From Amaurobius ferox (taxonomy: Eukaryota; Arthropoda; Arachnida; Araneae; Amaurobiidae): 64,000 nt of DNA. A program made the translations under genes and the position numbers. The stretch is from contig OX578133.1 in the NCBI GenBank assembly GCA_951213105.1, positions 142,954,851-143,018,850 of the forward strand. Reading direction: 5' to 3'. A model generated the notes under the pieces. The model was not told where the DNA came from. It saw only the letters and a program-made list of their open reading frames with translations, and searched no databases. Below, one piece after another: positions 1-10,839 of this stretch (position 1 is its first letter; each line of letters opens with the position of its first letter).

Positions 1-1640
1 TTCAAAGTTTATGCTTCCATTTTATTACTAGCCGAATATTTGTTGAAAATCAACGGTTTCGCAATAAGCAACCCCTGAATAATGTATATTTTTTAATAAC
101 TTGCATTTCACATTTATTCGGCAAATCGAATATTTTGGTGTGCAGAACCCCCTAAAGAAGAAAATATTTGAAAAATTAAACTGTGCACTTCTACCTTCCG
201 AACTATCTACCCGTACACCAAATTAAAGTATCTATCTATCTGATCCCGAAGCATACAATTTTATCATTTCCTCTTTCGAACGTTTTTCTGCGGAGCAGAT
301 CCATAAATGAACAGTTTTGAAAAATTCTGTTAGTCTTGGGTTTTTTATCAGGTGGTTAGCCAATATACAAATATCAAGACTCTGTCACATTTAAAAGGAA
401 GCGGGTATCATTTATTCGGAAAATCGAATATATTGGTGTGAGGCACCCTCTAAAATAGCAAATATTGGAAATCTGAAATTGCACACTTTCTTCGCTTCAA
501 ACTGTCTACCAGTACACAAAATTTGAAGGCTTTATCCTATCGCGAAGCATGTTTTTTTCATCACTTCACTTTTCGTACGTTTGTCTGTGTAGCACCCCCT
601 TAAATGAACATTTTTGAAAAACCGCATTCTTCTTGTTTTTTATCACATGATTAGCCCGTATACTAGATTTCGAGCCCTATCACATTGTAAAGGAGGAGTT
701 TTTCATGTGTTCGTCAAATCGAATATTTTATTGAGCGGCATCCCCTACAATAGCAAATGTTGGAAAACTGAAACTGCATACTTTCTTCTTTTCCAATTGT
801 TTGCCTGTACAATTGAAGTCTCAATCGTACCGCGAAGTATGCTTTTTCTATCATTTCATCTTTCAAATGTTTTTGTGTGGAGAACCCATTCTCTTAATTC
901 TACATTTTTGAAAAAGTCCATTCTTCTTGGGTTTTCAATTACATGATTAGACCATATACCAAATATCAATCCTCTATCAAGTTTTAAAATGACTGTTTCT
1001 CCGTTATTCCATAAAACGAACATTTTGGTGTGCAGAATCCCTTAAAGTAAAAAATATTGGAAAACTGTAATTGTACACTTTCTTCCTTTCAAACTATCTA
1101 TCCGTACACCAAATTTAAAATCTCTGTCAGATCCCGAAGCATGTTTTTGGATCAATTCACCTTTCAAATTTTTTTCTCTGGAGCATCCCCTTAAACGAAC
1201 ATTTTTGAAAAACTATACTCGGCTTGAGTGTTTTCATCAAATAATTATCCCATATACTAAATTTCAATCCTTTATAAAATTTTAAAGGAGCCGTTTCTCT
1301 TTTATTCGGCAAATCGAACATGTTGGTGTGCAGCACCCGCTTAAGTAGAAAATATTGGAAATCTGAAATAGCACACTTTCTTCTTTTCGAACGATATACC
1401 CATTCTCCAAATTTGAAGGCTCTATCTTATCGGAAAGCATGCTTTTCTATCATTCCACTTTTGAATTTTTTGATGTGCAGCCCCCTCTTTTCAGAACATT
1501 TTCGGAAAATACGATTTATCCAGGAGGTTTTATCGAACGATCGACCTATGTGCCAGATTAAAAGCCTCTATCTATTCAGGGAGTGCATAAAAAAGCGTGA
1601 CAGACGGACAGACAGACAAGTGGACAGACGGACACTTGAC
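1..1640 (+). repeat. Family 3: ~297-bp diverged tandem array, about five units
   Basis: A landmark (tattcggcaaatcgaatatt and variants, then 'ttggtgtgcag' and a C-rich run) recurs near 119, 417, 712, 1009 and 1307, so the period is 295-298 bp. Each unit also contains 'aatattggaaa', 'gcacactttcttc' and 'cgaagcatg' blocks in the same order. The last unit ends in a GACAGACG-type run near 1598-1635 and a small palindrome (agtatttatagatact, about 1646-1661). Units differ by many substitutions, so the array is old. No coding capacity is evident; the short ORFs here simply cross unit boundaries. Confidence 0.85.
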
Positions 1641-1661
1641 AATTAGTATTTATAGATACTC

Positions 1662-2640
1662 ATAATACCTGCTTCTAATTACGCGAATTACATTACACGA
1701 GCGATTTTTGAACCTCCTTATCATTTTTCAATAAAGGGGTTGTGAAAACATCCCGTTATAAAATACACATTTAATATAATGTAAATATAGGTGTTTTTGA
1801 ATACATTATTCGCTGCAGCGAACACACTTGTGCAATTAGAAGTAGTTATACGTTTACAAGATATGTTGTTTAAAACACGATAATGTATTATTCAAAATCT
1901 TATTTTATAAGTCAAATTTGCAAGATATTGCCGATTTAATTTCAATTTTGTGCTTTTTCTTAGCTTCTGTGCTTTTTGTTAGCATTTTTCATTAAATTGG
2001 TTATGACAACAACCTATTACAAAATACACATTTGAATAAATTAATCGCTGCAGCGAACACTCTTATATTTGTATGATTCTTTTGTTGTACTTTTCTTATA
2101 GTTATATTATTCTTTTGTACTATTTGCATTATTCATCAATATTTGGACAAAAGTTACTCTACCTGTCCATCTGATACATTGTGATAATTTAATAAAGCAT
2201 AAAATATCTCCTTTTCTGGTATAACTGCTAAAGAAATGCAAGATAAATATATTTGCGAACTATTAAATCTCAGCTGTGCCTTCAAGAAATTAGCCGCATT
2301 TCTCCTAAACCGTCATGGAATGGTTGTTGTCATGACAACTTCGTTATTGACACCCCATTTATTGGCTATAAGATGGAAGCTGAAAGATAGTGAATTTGAA
2401 TTAGTAGAAAATTCTTTTGGTGCTATAGCATATTCGACAGTTTTATTTTGAAATCTGAAACTCATATAATGCAGATATAAGTGCGCCTGATGTTATATAC
2501 AGAGGTTGCAAACGAAGCGGAATGCAAATAGAACATTTGATTTCTCCATAACCACTCAATGCAGATAAATGTATTTCCTTATATAGTATACTGTAGAAAA
2601 TTTATTACTGTAGAGTTTTTTATCGAAGGAAAAATCTAAA
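1662..2640. other. AT-rich intergenic DNA, nothing recognised
   Basis: No coding sequence of recognisable family, RNA gene or long repeat is visible. A short direct similarity exists between about 1740-1815 and 1990-2060 ('caacccgttataaaatacac' type text followed by 'cgctgcagcgaacac'), suggesting a diverged ~250-bp duplication. Confidence 0.5.
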
Positions 2641-2652
2641 ATTAATCTGTTT

Positions 2653-2700
2653 GGAAATGCAAAGTGTTCTAAACCAAGAAACATCTTAGAACACATTTCC
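2653..2700. repeat. Short imperfect palindrome
   Basis: GTGTTCTAA at 2664-2672 pairs perfectly with TTAGAACAC at 2686-2694, and the outer ggaaat/atttcc pair extends it after a small bulge. It may be a degraded transposon end or a chance hairpin; no partner copy was found. Confidence 0.5.
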
Positions 2701-4320
2701 TAGAATTGCAAACACACACATTCTACATATATCAGATAATCTGCGAGTTACAAGGTAGAGGTCTGCTGTAGCTTGGCCTACCACATGGGTTTAAACACGG
2801 TCTGAAGTCTGATCGAGCCTGATTGTTTTAAAACGAATTTGGATCAGGCCTGGGCTCAGATTTAAAAAATTTAGGTCGGGTGGGATATATTCCGAATTTA
2901 AAACATTTATAAACGAAATTTAATAACGTACACAAAGTTATTTTAGCTATGCAAAGATAAATACATTGAAAATCAGCCACTTATAAGCTATATATCATCT
3001 TACATATTGCAAAATCAGTTATGCAAATATAAATGTTCATTTCAGCTATGGAAAGATAAATACAATTATTTGGCAATATAAAAACCTTCTTCGCCAGGAT
3101 AAATGAGAGAGAATATGTACCTGAGCAAATTGCTGAATAATCGACTTGGGCATATTTAATCACATATCTGCAGAGAATAAACTCAATTCGCAAATCTATT
3201 CATAAAGTAGTTGATCTTAGTGAAACTCCAAAATATGTGAACATGTACACAAAGTTACTAAGTTAGTAACAAATCACAGACTAAGGTTCATCTCATTTGC
3301 ATTTCATTTTATGTGTTGAAGTGTGTTATTATTCATTTATTCAATTATTAACGATATTAAGTTCTCTAAATTAAGTTCCATGTTTGCGTTTAGTATATGC
3401 TTACATAAAATGAATCAATGTTGATACTTTATGTGTTTCCAAGTTCGTAAGATCACCAAAATATGGGATCCACGATCTAGGTAACTAAGTTTTGTACCAC
3501 TTGATGATTACTTTTTGGTCCTTTCATAATTATTTAAAAAGTTTTCTCAATTTTTTATGATAAAATAACTTATAATTAAGTTTTTTTTATAGTTTAAAAA
3601 TGCATAAGCTGTTGCTAAAGAGGTATTTCTATTTACAGATTATTTCAGAGAGTAGTTTGAGAGGAATTTCTTGTTATATCTTAAATATGGGGAACTATAC
3701 AGAATATTTAAAAAAGTTGCATGACTAAATATATCTTTAATGGTTGCATGGTTTCAATTTAAGAAATGGCAGACTTCATCGTATTCAAATTTTGATCATG
3801 CGACACATTTTAGTAAAACAGTATAAAATGTAACCTTCAAATAGGTCCCCTTGAAATGCTTTTCAATTATAATTTTTTCATAGACCAGTTAATCAAACAT
3901 AAAAAGTTCCATTTTCATACAATCAAAACCTTTTGCGAAAGATCGGTACGCATAAAAGTTTAAGAATGGAAAATTAAACTAACGAAATTCAATGTTTGTG
4001 CGACCTCTGAAATCTATGTTTTCGCCATTTCTTTTGATCGAGTCAAAGTGGATTAAGTCCTAGAACTTTACCAATACGTTAACGACCAATTTTGAACATT
4101 AGAGAGCCATATTTGTTTTCAAAAGATAGTAAAATGAATAAGCAACAATTTGCTAATCGTAGCTTCCATCGTAGCTTCTATTGCAAAGACTCCCTATACA
4201 AAAATGTTTTTTGTACTTTTCACTAAAACATGACGTAGTTTGAAAGTCTATATTTTTAAGAAATTCGACCGATCGTTCAAGACATTTAGTTGAGCATTTT
4301 TTTTTAAAACTAGGGGGTTC
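2701..4320. other. AT-rich intergenic DNA with weak short repeats
   Basis: Around 2945-3065 the phrase 'agctatgcaaagataaatac' and close variants occur three times, a weak minisatellite-like duplication. Otherwise no gene, RNA or named repeat is supported. Confidence 0.5.
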
Positions 4321-4492
4321 TGCCGTCACCTCCGATAGCAGAGGCCGGATCACTAACTTTTGACTTCTGGGCATGTAGGCTTACTGCTAGTAGATTTTCC
4401 ATATCGCGATCGGAGCTTTTGCTATTTGCTTCCCTTTTGTTTCTTTATACCGTATCAAATCATGGAAATAAGAAATTACACACTCACAAAAC

Positions 4493-4537
4493 AGTACTTG
4501 GTGGGTGACCACCTCGGAACGCCGCGTGCTGTTGGCC
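4493..4537 (+). pseudogene. 5S rRNA 3'-part fragment (SINE head)
   Basis: The run starting agtacttggtgggtgacc and ending cgtgctgttggc matches the conserved 3' third of eukaryotic 5S rRNA, including the internal control region known as box C. Only about 45 nt are present and the 5' two thirds of 5S are missing, so this is not a functional gene. It runs straight into a SINE body shared with the element at 15757. The likely interpretation is a 5S-derived pol III head of a SINE, or a 5S fragment captured by one. Confidence 0.7.
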
Positions 4538-4800
4538 ATCTCGGGTGCGGTATCCCCGTGGTTTGCGCGCTAGATTTGCACGCTGCCACATATGCCGCCG
4601 TGTTCATGCGGAGTACGATCACGTTAAACATGTGGGTCCGTAAGTCCTTCCGAGAGGTTGGTGGTAGGGGAAGGAGGGTACGGTCCCTGTGGATGCCTCC
4701 CCCACTGGGTTCCGGTCTAAATTGGGTGGCACTTCCCGGCCGTCCATACAGTTACCTTACACCTTTCTGGTAGGTCGGACGGTCTGGGTCATCAACATCA
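4493..4800 (+). mobile_element. SINE copy 1, 5S-like head
   Basis: After the 5S-like head the body shows landmarks shared with the copies at 15757 and 22455: 'ggagtacgatcacgttaaa', 'ccgagaggttg', 'ggtccctgtggatgcc', 'ggttccggtctaaa' and the tail 'cccggccgtcca...ggtcggacggtctgggt'. The tail module is repeated in degraded form at about 4819-4870. Pol III promoter boxes plus a conserved tail are the SINE hallmarks. No poly-A or target duplication is clear. Confidence 0.75.
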
Positions 4801-4818
4801 ACACTCACAAAACAGCCG

Positions 4819-4870
4819 GCCACACACCTAGCTACAATAAGCCTTCGGGTCTGTCGTGTGGTCTGGGTTT
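4819..4870 (+). repeat. Extra SINE tail unit downstream of SINE copy 1
   Basis: 'cggccacacacctagctac' through 'gtggtctgggt' repeats the tail of the preceding SINE. Both are separated by 'cactcacaaaaca', which also occurs before the 5S head and after this unit, so the tail seems to have been duplicated in tandem. Confidence 0.6.
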
Positions 4871-5224
4871 TTCACACTCACAAAACACGATACAGTAATA
4901 TTGTCCAGAAAAAAATCCGTTGGCCGTTACATCCACGAGCCAGCTACTTAGCGACTTCCTACTTTGTGTGGACTGCTGGGGTGAATTTTCCAGGAAAGGT
5001 CAGGCGAACTTCGAAGGCCAGATTTGGCCCTACAGAGCACGACGCGGCCCACTTTCGGGGGGTGGTGCTCCGACCTCTGCTATTGGAGGTGACGCCTCTG
5101 CTCCCTGCTCGCTAAGCTTCGCCCACACCCGTAACTCGTTTCGGGAATCGGGAGGCTTCGCCCCGTACTCACTGCGCTCGCAGGGATCGTTTCGCGAACT
5201 ATTTCAAACTAAACTAAAGTTTAA

Positions 5225-5755
5225 AACAGTAAACGGTTTATTTCATCATGTTACCCTATTACTTCTCATAAATGTACCAAATTTCATATTTTGTATGGTA
5301 TTGTTTTTGTGGTACTGGACATAGAAAACCGATGGACGTGCCGATACGAAAAAACATTTTTCACTTCAGAAGTGCATAAAAAATAAAATATCGTGTAAAA
5401 TACATTGCAATTAAAAAAGGGCTCAGTCCTAAAAAAGTTCAACTATGTAGGTACCTGGTGAAAAAATTCATGTTCTTGCTATTGTTAATCTATCCAGGTT
5501 AATCTATATAAAACTCTCAGTTCAAATATTTTGTTTTTGATTTTGACATTAAATATTTCTTAAACTACAATATACATCGAAAAACTGTTTATTTCAGCGT
5601 ATATCCATAACCATTCTCTATAAGTGTACCAAATTTTATAATTTTGTATGCTATAGTTTTTGCGGTACGAAGCAGAGAAACTCGAGGAACCAGAAATTTG
5701 TCAAACATCGGCCGCGGTGGTTACTTTTTTTTAATACAAAGACACCCTGTATTTA
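5225..5755. repeat. Diverged direct duplication, ~355-bp period
   Basis: The sequence at about 5225-5345 (gtttatttcatc, then 'gtaccaaatttcatattttg', then 'gtggtac') is repeated with changes at about 5585-5690. Near 5743 the text 'gacaccctgta' resembles the right end of TA-flanked Tc1/mariner-like elements seen elsewhere here (caggg-tgtcc ends), but no matching left end was found. Confidence 0.5.
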
Positions 5756-5759
5756 TGGG

Positions 5760-6280
5760 AAAGTCGAATGAAGTTTCTTTCTTCAGATGCTTTAAAACTG
5801 GATAAATTTCTTTTCTCTGATTTTCTACATCAAAAGTGCATGTTTCAAATCCATTTAATTGTCAATGCGTTTTAATTTCAGCAACATACGTTCTGATGCA
5901 AATAAAACTTATGTTTTAAGAGGCTGGCTTTGTTTCTAAAGCAACACTGGTCATATGAACATATTTAGATTTGGTATGTTCCAAAATGCATCTAAAATAC
6001 ACTCTATACCACATTAAAATACTATAATGAATGCATAAAACCTGTAGCAAAGTTTAAATTTCGCCCCAAAATTAATTACAGAAAATTACTTGCATGTTAT
6101 ATGCACCAATTATAAAATGTATTTCAATTTCTGAAAATTTAAAATGAAATTTTCGTATCTAATACTCTTCTCCGTTTTAGATTATGTAAAACATTCTAAT
6201 AAGCACATACCAAACTCATTCACTCCTGGTGCGCAAGAGACCGTAAAATATTAACTGTAATGGAAAGTGAATTATTAATT
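5760..6280. other. AT-rich intergenic DNA
   Basis: Nothing recognisable. A short phrase 'aatgaatgcataaaacct' near 6026 recurs near 6479 inside the adjacent family-2 element. Confidence 0.4.
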
Positions 6281-6282
6281 AT

Positions 6283-7333
6283 TATCTCTACATAGTATAC
6301 TGTGCAGGGAATGTATTGTGACGGGGTCGAAAATTCGAATTCGAGTTTTCGACGGAAGAACATATTTCACACATCCCTGAACTCGAATCTAATGCTTTTG
6401 AGGTAATGTTCGAGTGTTTGTCCGTGAGTCTGTAGATGTGATATTTCACGAACGAATGGAGCATTTTATTAAAATATAATGAATGCATAAAACCTATCGT
6501 AAAATTTAAATTTCTCTTATTGCATTTATTATAATTTAATAAAGGTAATTTGATTAGATTACTACGATCTGCGAATACTGGAATCCTATTGATTTTAAAA
6601 GCGATCGAACGCTTGGAAGAATCCCTAAATTTTAAATGAATCTTTGAAAACATCATAAAAAATTCAGGACATTCAATAATATCAAATAAATAATCATTTG
6701 TGCGTATCATTTTCATTCTAAAAAGCATAATATAAACTTTAGAACGCTAGCTTAAATTGTTCTCGAGATATTGCACTGTTTTTAAATAAATGTATCTAAA
6801 AAAATACATTAAATGAACAATAATAAGTATCATCAAGTATGTAACACTTGGCAAAAAATGTGGTTATATTGGCGACTAGTTTGGTAACATATTACCAGCA
6901 TGGGGACTTTTTTTTTGGGGGGGGGGGGGGGTAGCAAATTGGCAAAAATACTGCCAAATTGACAAAAATGAAGCCAAATTGATAAAGTTATAATTAATAT
7001 ATTTTAATATAATGGAGTATATTGCTTAGCTTATTGAGTATATTGCTTAGCTTATTGAGTATATTGCTTAGATTTTTGAGTATATTGCTTAGCTTATTGA
7101 GTATATTGTTTAGCAATATTTCCACTTATCAAGACATATTTGAACAACATATAAGTTAATTTGGTACTTTATAAGAATTTACATGTTATTCAAAAAAGCA
7201 CCAAATATCAGTTTACTGTTCAACGTTAGAGACATTGTGCCGTAGACATTGACCATCATTATTTCACAATGAAAGAAATAAAGCATTTGCATTATGTAGG
7301 GAAAGTGATATGCTGTCCATATCAGATTTTTTA
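6283..7333 (-). mobile_element. Family 2 element D (hairpin-ended, non-autonomous)
   Basis: On the minus strand the 5' end at about 7333 reads aaatctgatatggacagcat, then cactttccctacataatg; the 3' end at about 6315-6283 reads cacaatacattccctgcaca, then gtatactatgtagagat. The same ends and the adjacent 'ttcgaccccgtcacaatac' block occur in elements A-C. A 'gccaaattgacaaaaat' motif zone, a T9-G16 run (about 6909-6932) and a 21-bp minisatellite lie inside. No coding sequence of known family is present, so it is non-autonomous. Class is inferred, not demonstrated. Confidence 0.65.
7014..7117. repeat. 21-bp minisatellite, five units
   Basis: The unit gagtatattgcttagcttat-t is repeated five times with few changes. 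It lies inside family-2 element D, where elements A-C carry no equivalent array. Confidence 0.9.
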
Positions 7334-9000
7334 AAACTAGCAATTACGAAAACATATTGATTTATGTTAAGATAAAATTATAAGAATTATCCAATTTTTA
7401 TTGGTTATCTTTAAAATGGCTTGTAGGGCATGTCATATGTATTGGTAAAACGTTTTGTTTTGCAATTTTTGAATATGTTTAAAGCCAAGTGGTGCCCATA
7501 TCAGATTTTTATTTTATTAAATGTTCGTAGATAAGTGATCAAAACTTGTAACTGACGTACTGTTACACAAATTACTGCTTCCAAATTTGTAAGATTTTGA
7601 TAAAAGCAAAGATTTCACAAAGGAATTAAAACCGAATCACACGTACGTTAGTGGGATACTTGAACTTGAATAAAATTTCGATTTATATTTCTGTACCCGA
7701 ACCTCTTTTGTATAAATGATATATGATAAATAATCAGTCTCAATTTGTAGTAAAATTTAAAAATTAAGTACCAGAACAAACAAAAAAATTGAAGCATAAT
7801 ATACAGAATTCTTAGAAAAGTCCATATGTTCACTAACTACTTTGTAAGGAAAGGTCCATGAAGATACACGTTGAGTCTGTCCATAGCAAAGTGACTGTTA
7901 CAGTGCTCTTACAGCAGAATTTAAAATGTTGGGACACGAACTCGGAAATAAAGTGATATAGAAGGGGAAATCTCATAGAATTGTATTGTCTAATGAGCAG
8001 GAATTGACAACAAAACTGTTACAGAGGATATTTATTTGACAAAATACGGTAATTGGCAAATTTGTCATATACAGAAATGCTAAAATAAACAACACTTATA
8101 CATACATAAGAATAATGTGTAACCTGTTTGAAATGTCCCTCATTAAGAACAATGCCCATTTCAGTTTGTTTAAGAATATGACCGTGTATTTTGACAAGCA
8201 TTGCACTGGTCACCGTGATACAAGCCCTATAATATATTTATTAACCCGATTGACATATTTTTACATAACATATATTTATTACCCCGCTTGACATATATAA
8301 GCCCGATTTGCCTTCCACGTGTTTGTCCCAAGTGTCCTTTTTCTACAATGCTCTAAATCTTTGAAATTGTCTTTTTTCATTTATTTAACTTTGTTGCAGA
8401 GCTTGTTGTCTAGACTTTTAAAATCACCCACTAGGGACACTGTAATTCCTTTTACGTGATCGGGTATGGTCACTTTACTATAGGTAGATATTTTGTGTAC
8501 ATTCACGAACCTTTCTTTATAGATATCCCTAAATACTTTATTTGGAATCCTGTATACTAAAAGTATTTTGTTTCTAAATCTGCATTCTAATAACAAGAAC
8601 TATAAGCTATAAGGATCTTCTCAATTAAAATTTCTAAGGCATCCGTTCATAAATAAATTATAATTTTATAAGGTATAAATGTATCCATGTAATAAATGTA
8701 AATATGCAATGCTTATTTTTAATAAACTTTGAACTTTCGCAAAGGATGCAAAGAATCAGGTTCCTTCGCGCACACGTATGAACACCGATAGGCAAGGATT
8801 GTGCGCAACGATATCCTTTCTTGAAATTTGGCAGGAAATTTTAGTTGTTTGGCAAGTGGTGCCTTACGCATTGAAGTTTGTTAGGAATTGTGTTCTCGGA
8901 ATACGGTAAGAAGCACACTGGATGATAAAAGACGCATATGATATACCGAGGGATTTTTTTTAGTGCAAATATGTTAATTTAATAAACGTACAGCTAATTT
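7334..9000. other. AT-rich intergenic DNA
   Basis: No gene family is recognised. A second piece resembling the family-2 5' end ('ggtgcccatatcagattttt' type) lies near 7490-7510, so an additional degraded copy may start there. Confidence 0.45.
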
Positions 9001-9024
9001 TTGAAAAAGTTTATAAACATCCTC

Positions 9025-9350
9025 TTTAATGCACCCCGCGTGCTTATTTAGGGCGTATTATGCCCGCGCAGAGGTTGAGAGGAGCATTTAGTGCGTACTA
9101 AAGGAATTTATTTAGGGCGTATCGAAAGTTATATAGAGCATATTACGCTCGCGCAGAGGGCAAAAGGCGTATTTAAGGCATACATAGTCGAATTAAGACA
9201 TATAAGTCGATGTGTACAGTACTGGGACCAAAGTGTATTACGTTATTACTCAGAAGGCTAAGGCACGTGTTTAAGTGCATATTTAGGTAATATTACGCCT
9301 GCTTAACAGGTGTGGCGCGGGCGCACGTATGCTCACGCAGCTACTACGCC
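9025..9350. repeat. Diverged tandem repeat rich in GCGTATTA/GCGCAG motifs
   Basis: Near-repeats of 'tatttagggcgtatta' followed by 'cccgcgcagagg' occur at about 9047, 9112 and 9277. It is more GC-rich than its surroundings and not coding. Confidence 0.55.
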
Positions 9351-10125
9351 TTTTGAAAAATTGAATGAATAAATTTAGTAATTCTCTGCTTTAAATCCGG
9401 GCAATAAATCGGGTATATTTTCTAGATCAAAATGAGAAACTATACCAGCAAGAACTGATTTTTTAATCATGAAGAAGGCGTCTGTTGATACTCTTAATCA
9501 AATTTTTATGCTGTTTCGAATAAAGAATTTTACTTTCAGATTATTTTGGGTAACATTTTGACTGAGTTTCTGTGGAGTGTTCTTGAGAATTTTCACAACT
9601 CGTCATTTTAAGAGCGGAAACAACTGCAAACCCCACCGGTGATTAAAAATGGAAAACAAATTATGAGTTTTGTAATTATTGTTTTAGCAGAGTTTACTCG
9701 TAATTTTTTCTTTCTATTTATGTTTGGATATTAAAATACTATTTATTTAACCATTTTTGATAACACTACACAGACAGCTTTTAAGTTCCGTAAAATTTCG
9801 TACAACAGAAATTTGTAATGTACATATATAGAAAGGATTTATCTTCCGCCAGTCTACGCAATTGCTGATACGACTGACCGTTTTAATTGATCAGCAGTTA
9901 ATTGCAACTGGAACTGATTAAATCAATGAGAATTACATTTTACGTGATTAAGCGCACTTTACGATAAGAATTATTTTAACGTTCTTCGTCCGCAATAAAT
10001 TCGGCGCTTTGGTAATTACAACAGCTTTATCAGGGAAAATTCATTCATAAAGTATATTTTATATTATTGCTACTGATTTCCATGAAGAAAAATGTGTGTT
10101 TAATGAAATGAATATATGTTCAATT
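9351..10125. other. AT-rich intergenic DNA
   Basis: No gene, RNA or repeat could be supported. Confidence 0.4.
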
Positions 10126-10127
10126 AG

Positions 10128-10549
<422 letters not shown>

Positions 10550-10667
10550 CAACAGGCGAGTTTGAAATTTAAATTTTTGGCAATGTATCACTAAAATCTT
10601 GATATTAACGACGAATATATAAGGTTTAACGACGACATAAGGTTTAACGACGAATATATTTAGCATT

Positions 10668-10830
10668 GGATATCCGTAGTGGAAGACCCAGGCCACCCGA
10701 CTCACCCTAGGGTATCAGTAGCTGGATGAGTGGCCGATGGATATCCATAGTAGAAAACCCAGACCACACGACCAACCCATAGGCTAATGGTAGCTTTCTG
10801 TGTAGCCGGGGATGGATATCCATAGTGCCA
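10668..10830 (-). repeat. Tandem SINE tail units (about 72 bp, two full copies plus part of a third)
   Basis: 'ggatatccgtagtgg' with a following 'agacccaggccacccgactc' recurs at about 10738 and a truncated start at about 10811. Read on the minus strand it contains the 'cggcc...gggtcgtgtggtctgggt' tail of the SINE family at 4493. No SINE head or body is present. Confidence 0.6.
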
Positions 10831-10839
10831 TAGTTGATC

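Larger units (their letters stand above)
4325..5200. other. GC-rich island flanked by a short inverted repeat
   Basis: Base composition jumps well above the AT-rich surroundings. A ~25-bp sequence at 4325-4349 (core cacctccgatagcagagg) reappears inverted at 5072-5097 (core cctctgctattggaggtg). Between them lie a 5S-headed SINE and its duplicated tail. From about 4920 to 5200 there is further GC-rich unrecognised sequence with short internal repeats ('gcttcgccc' and 'cgctcgc'). Several overlapping ORFs exist but none has a recognisable domain, and composition alone would leave them open. Confidence 0.6.

Noticed and set aside
4493..4537. A functional 5S rRNA gene
   Set aside because: Only the 3' third is present, with no 5' part.
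4360..5324. Protein-coding genes in the GC-rich island
   Set aside because: Overlapping frames on both strands with no recognisable domain; the region contains a SINE, and GC-rich DNA has few stops.
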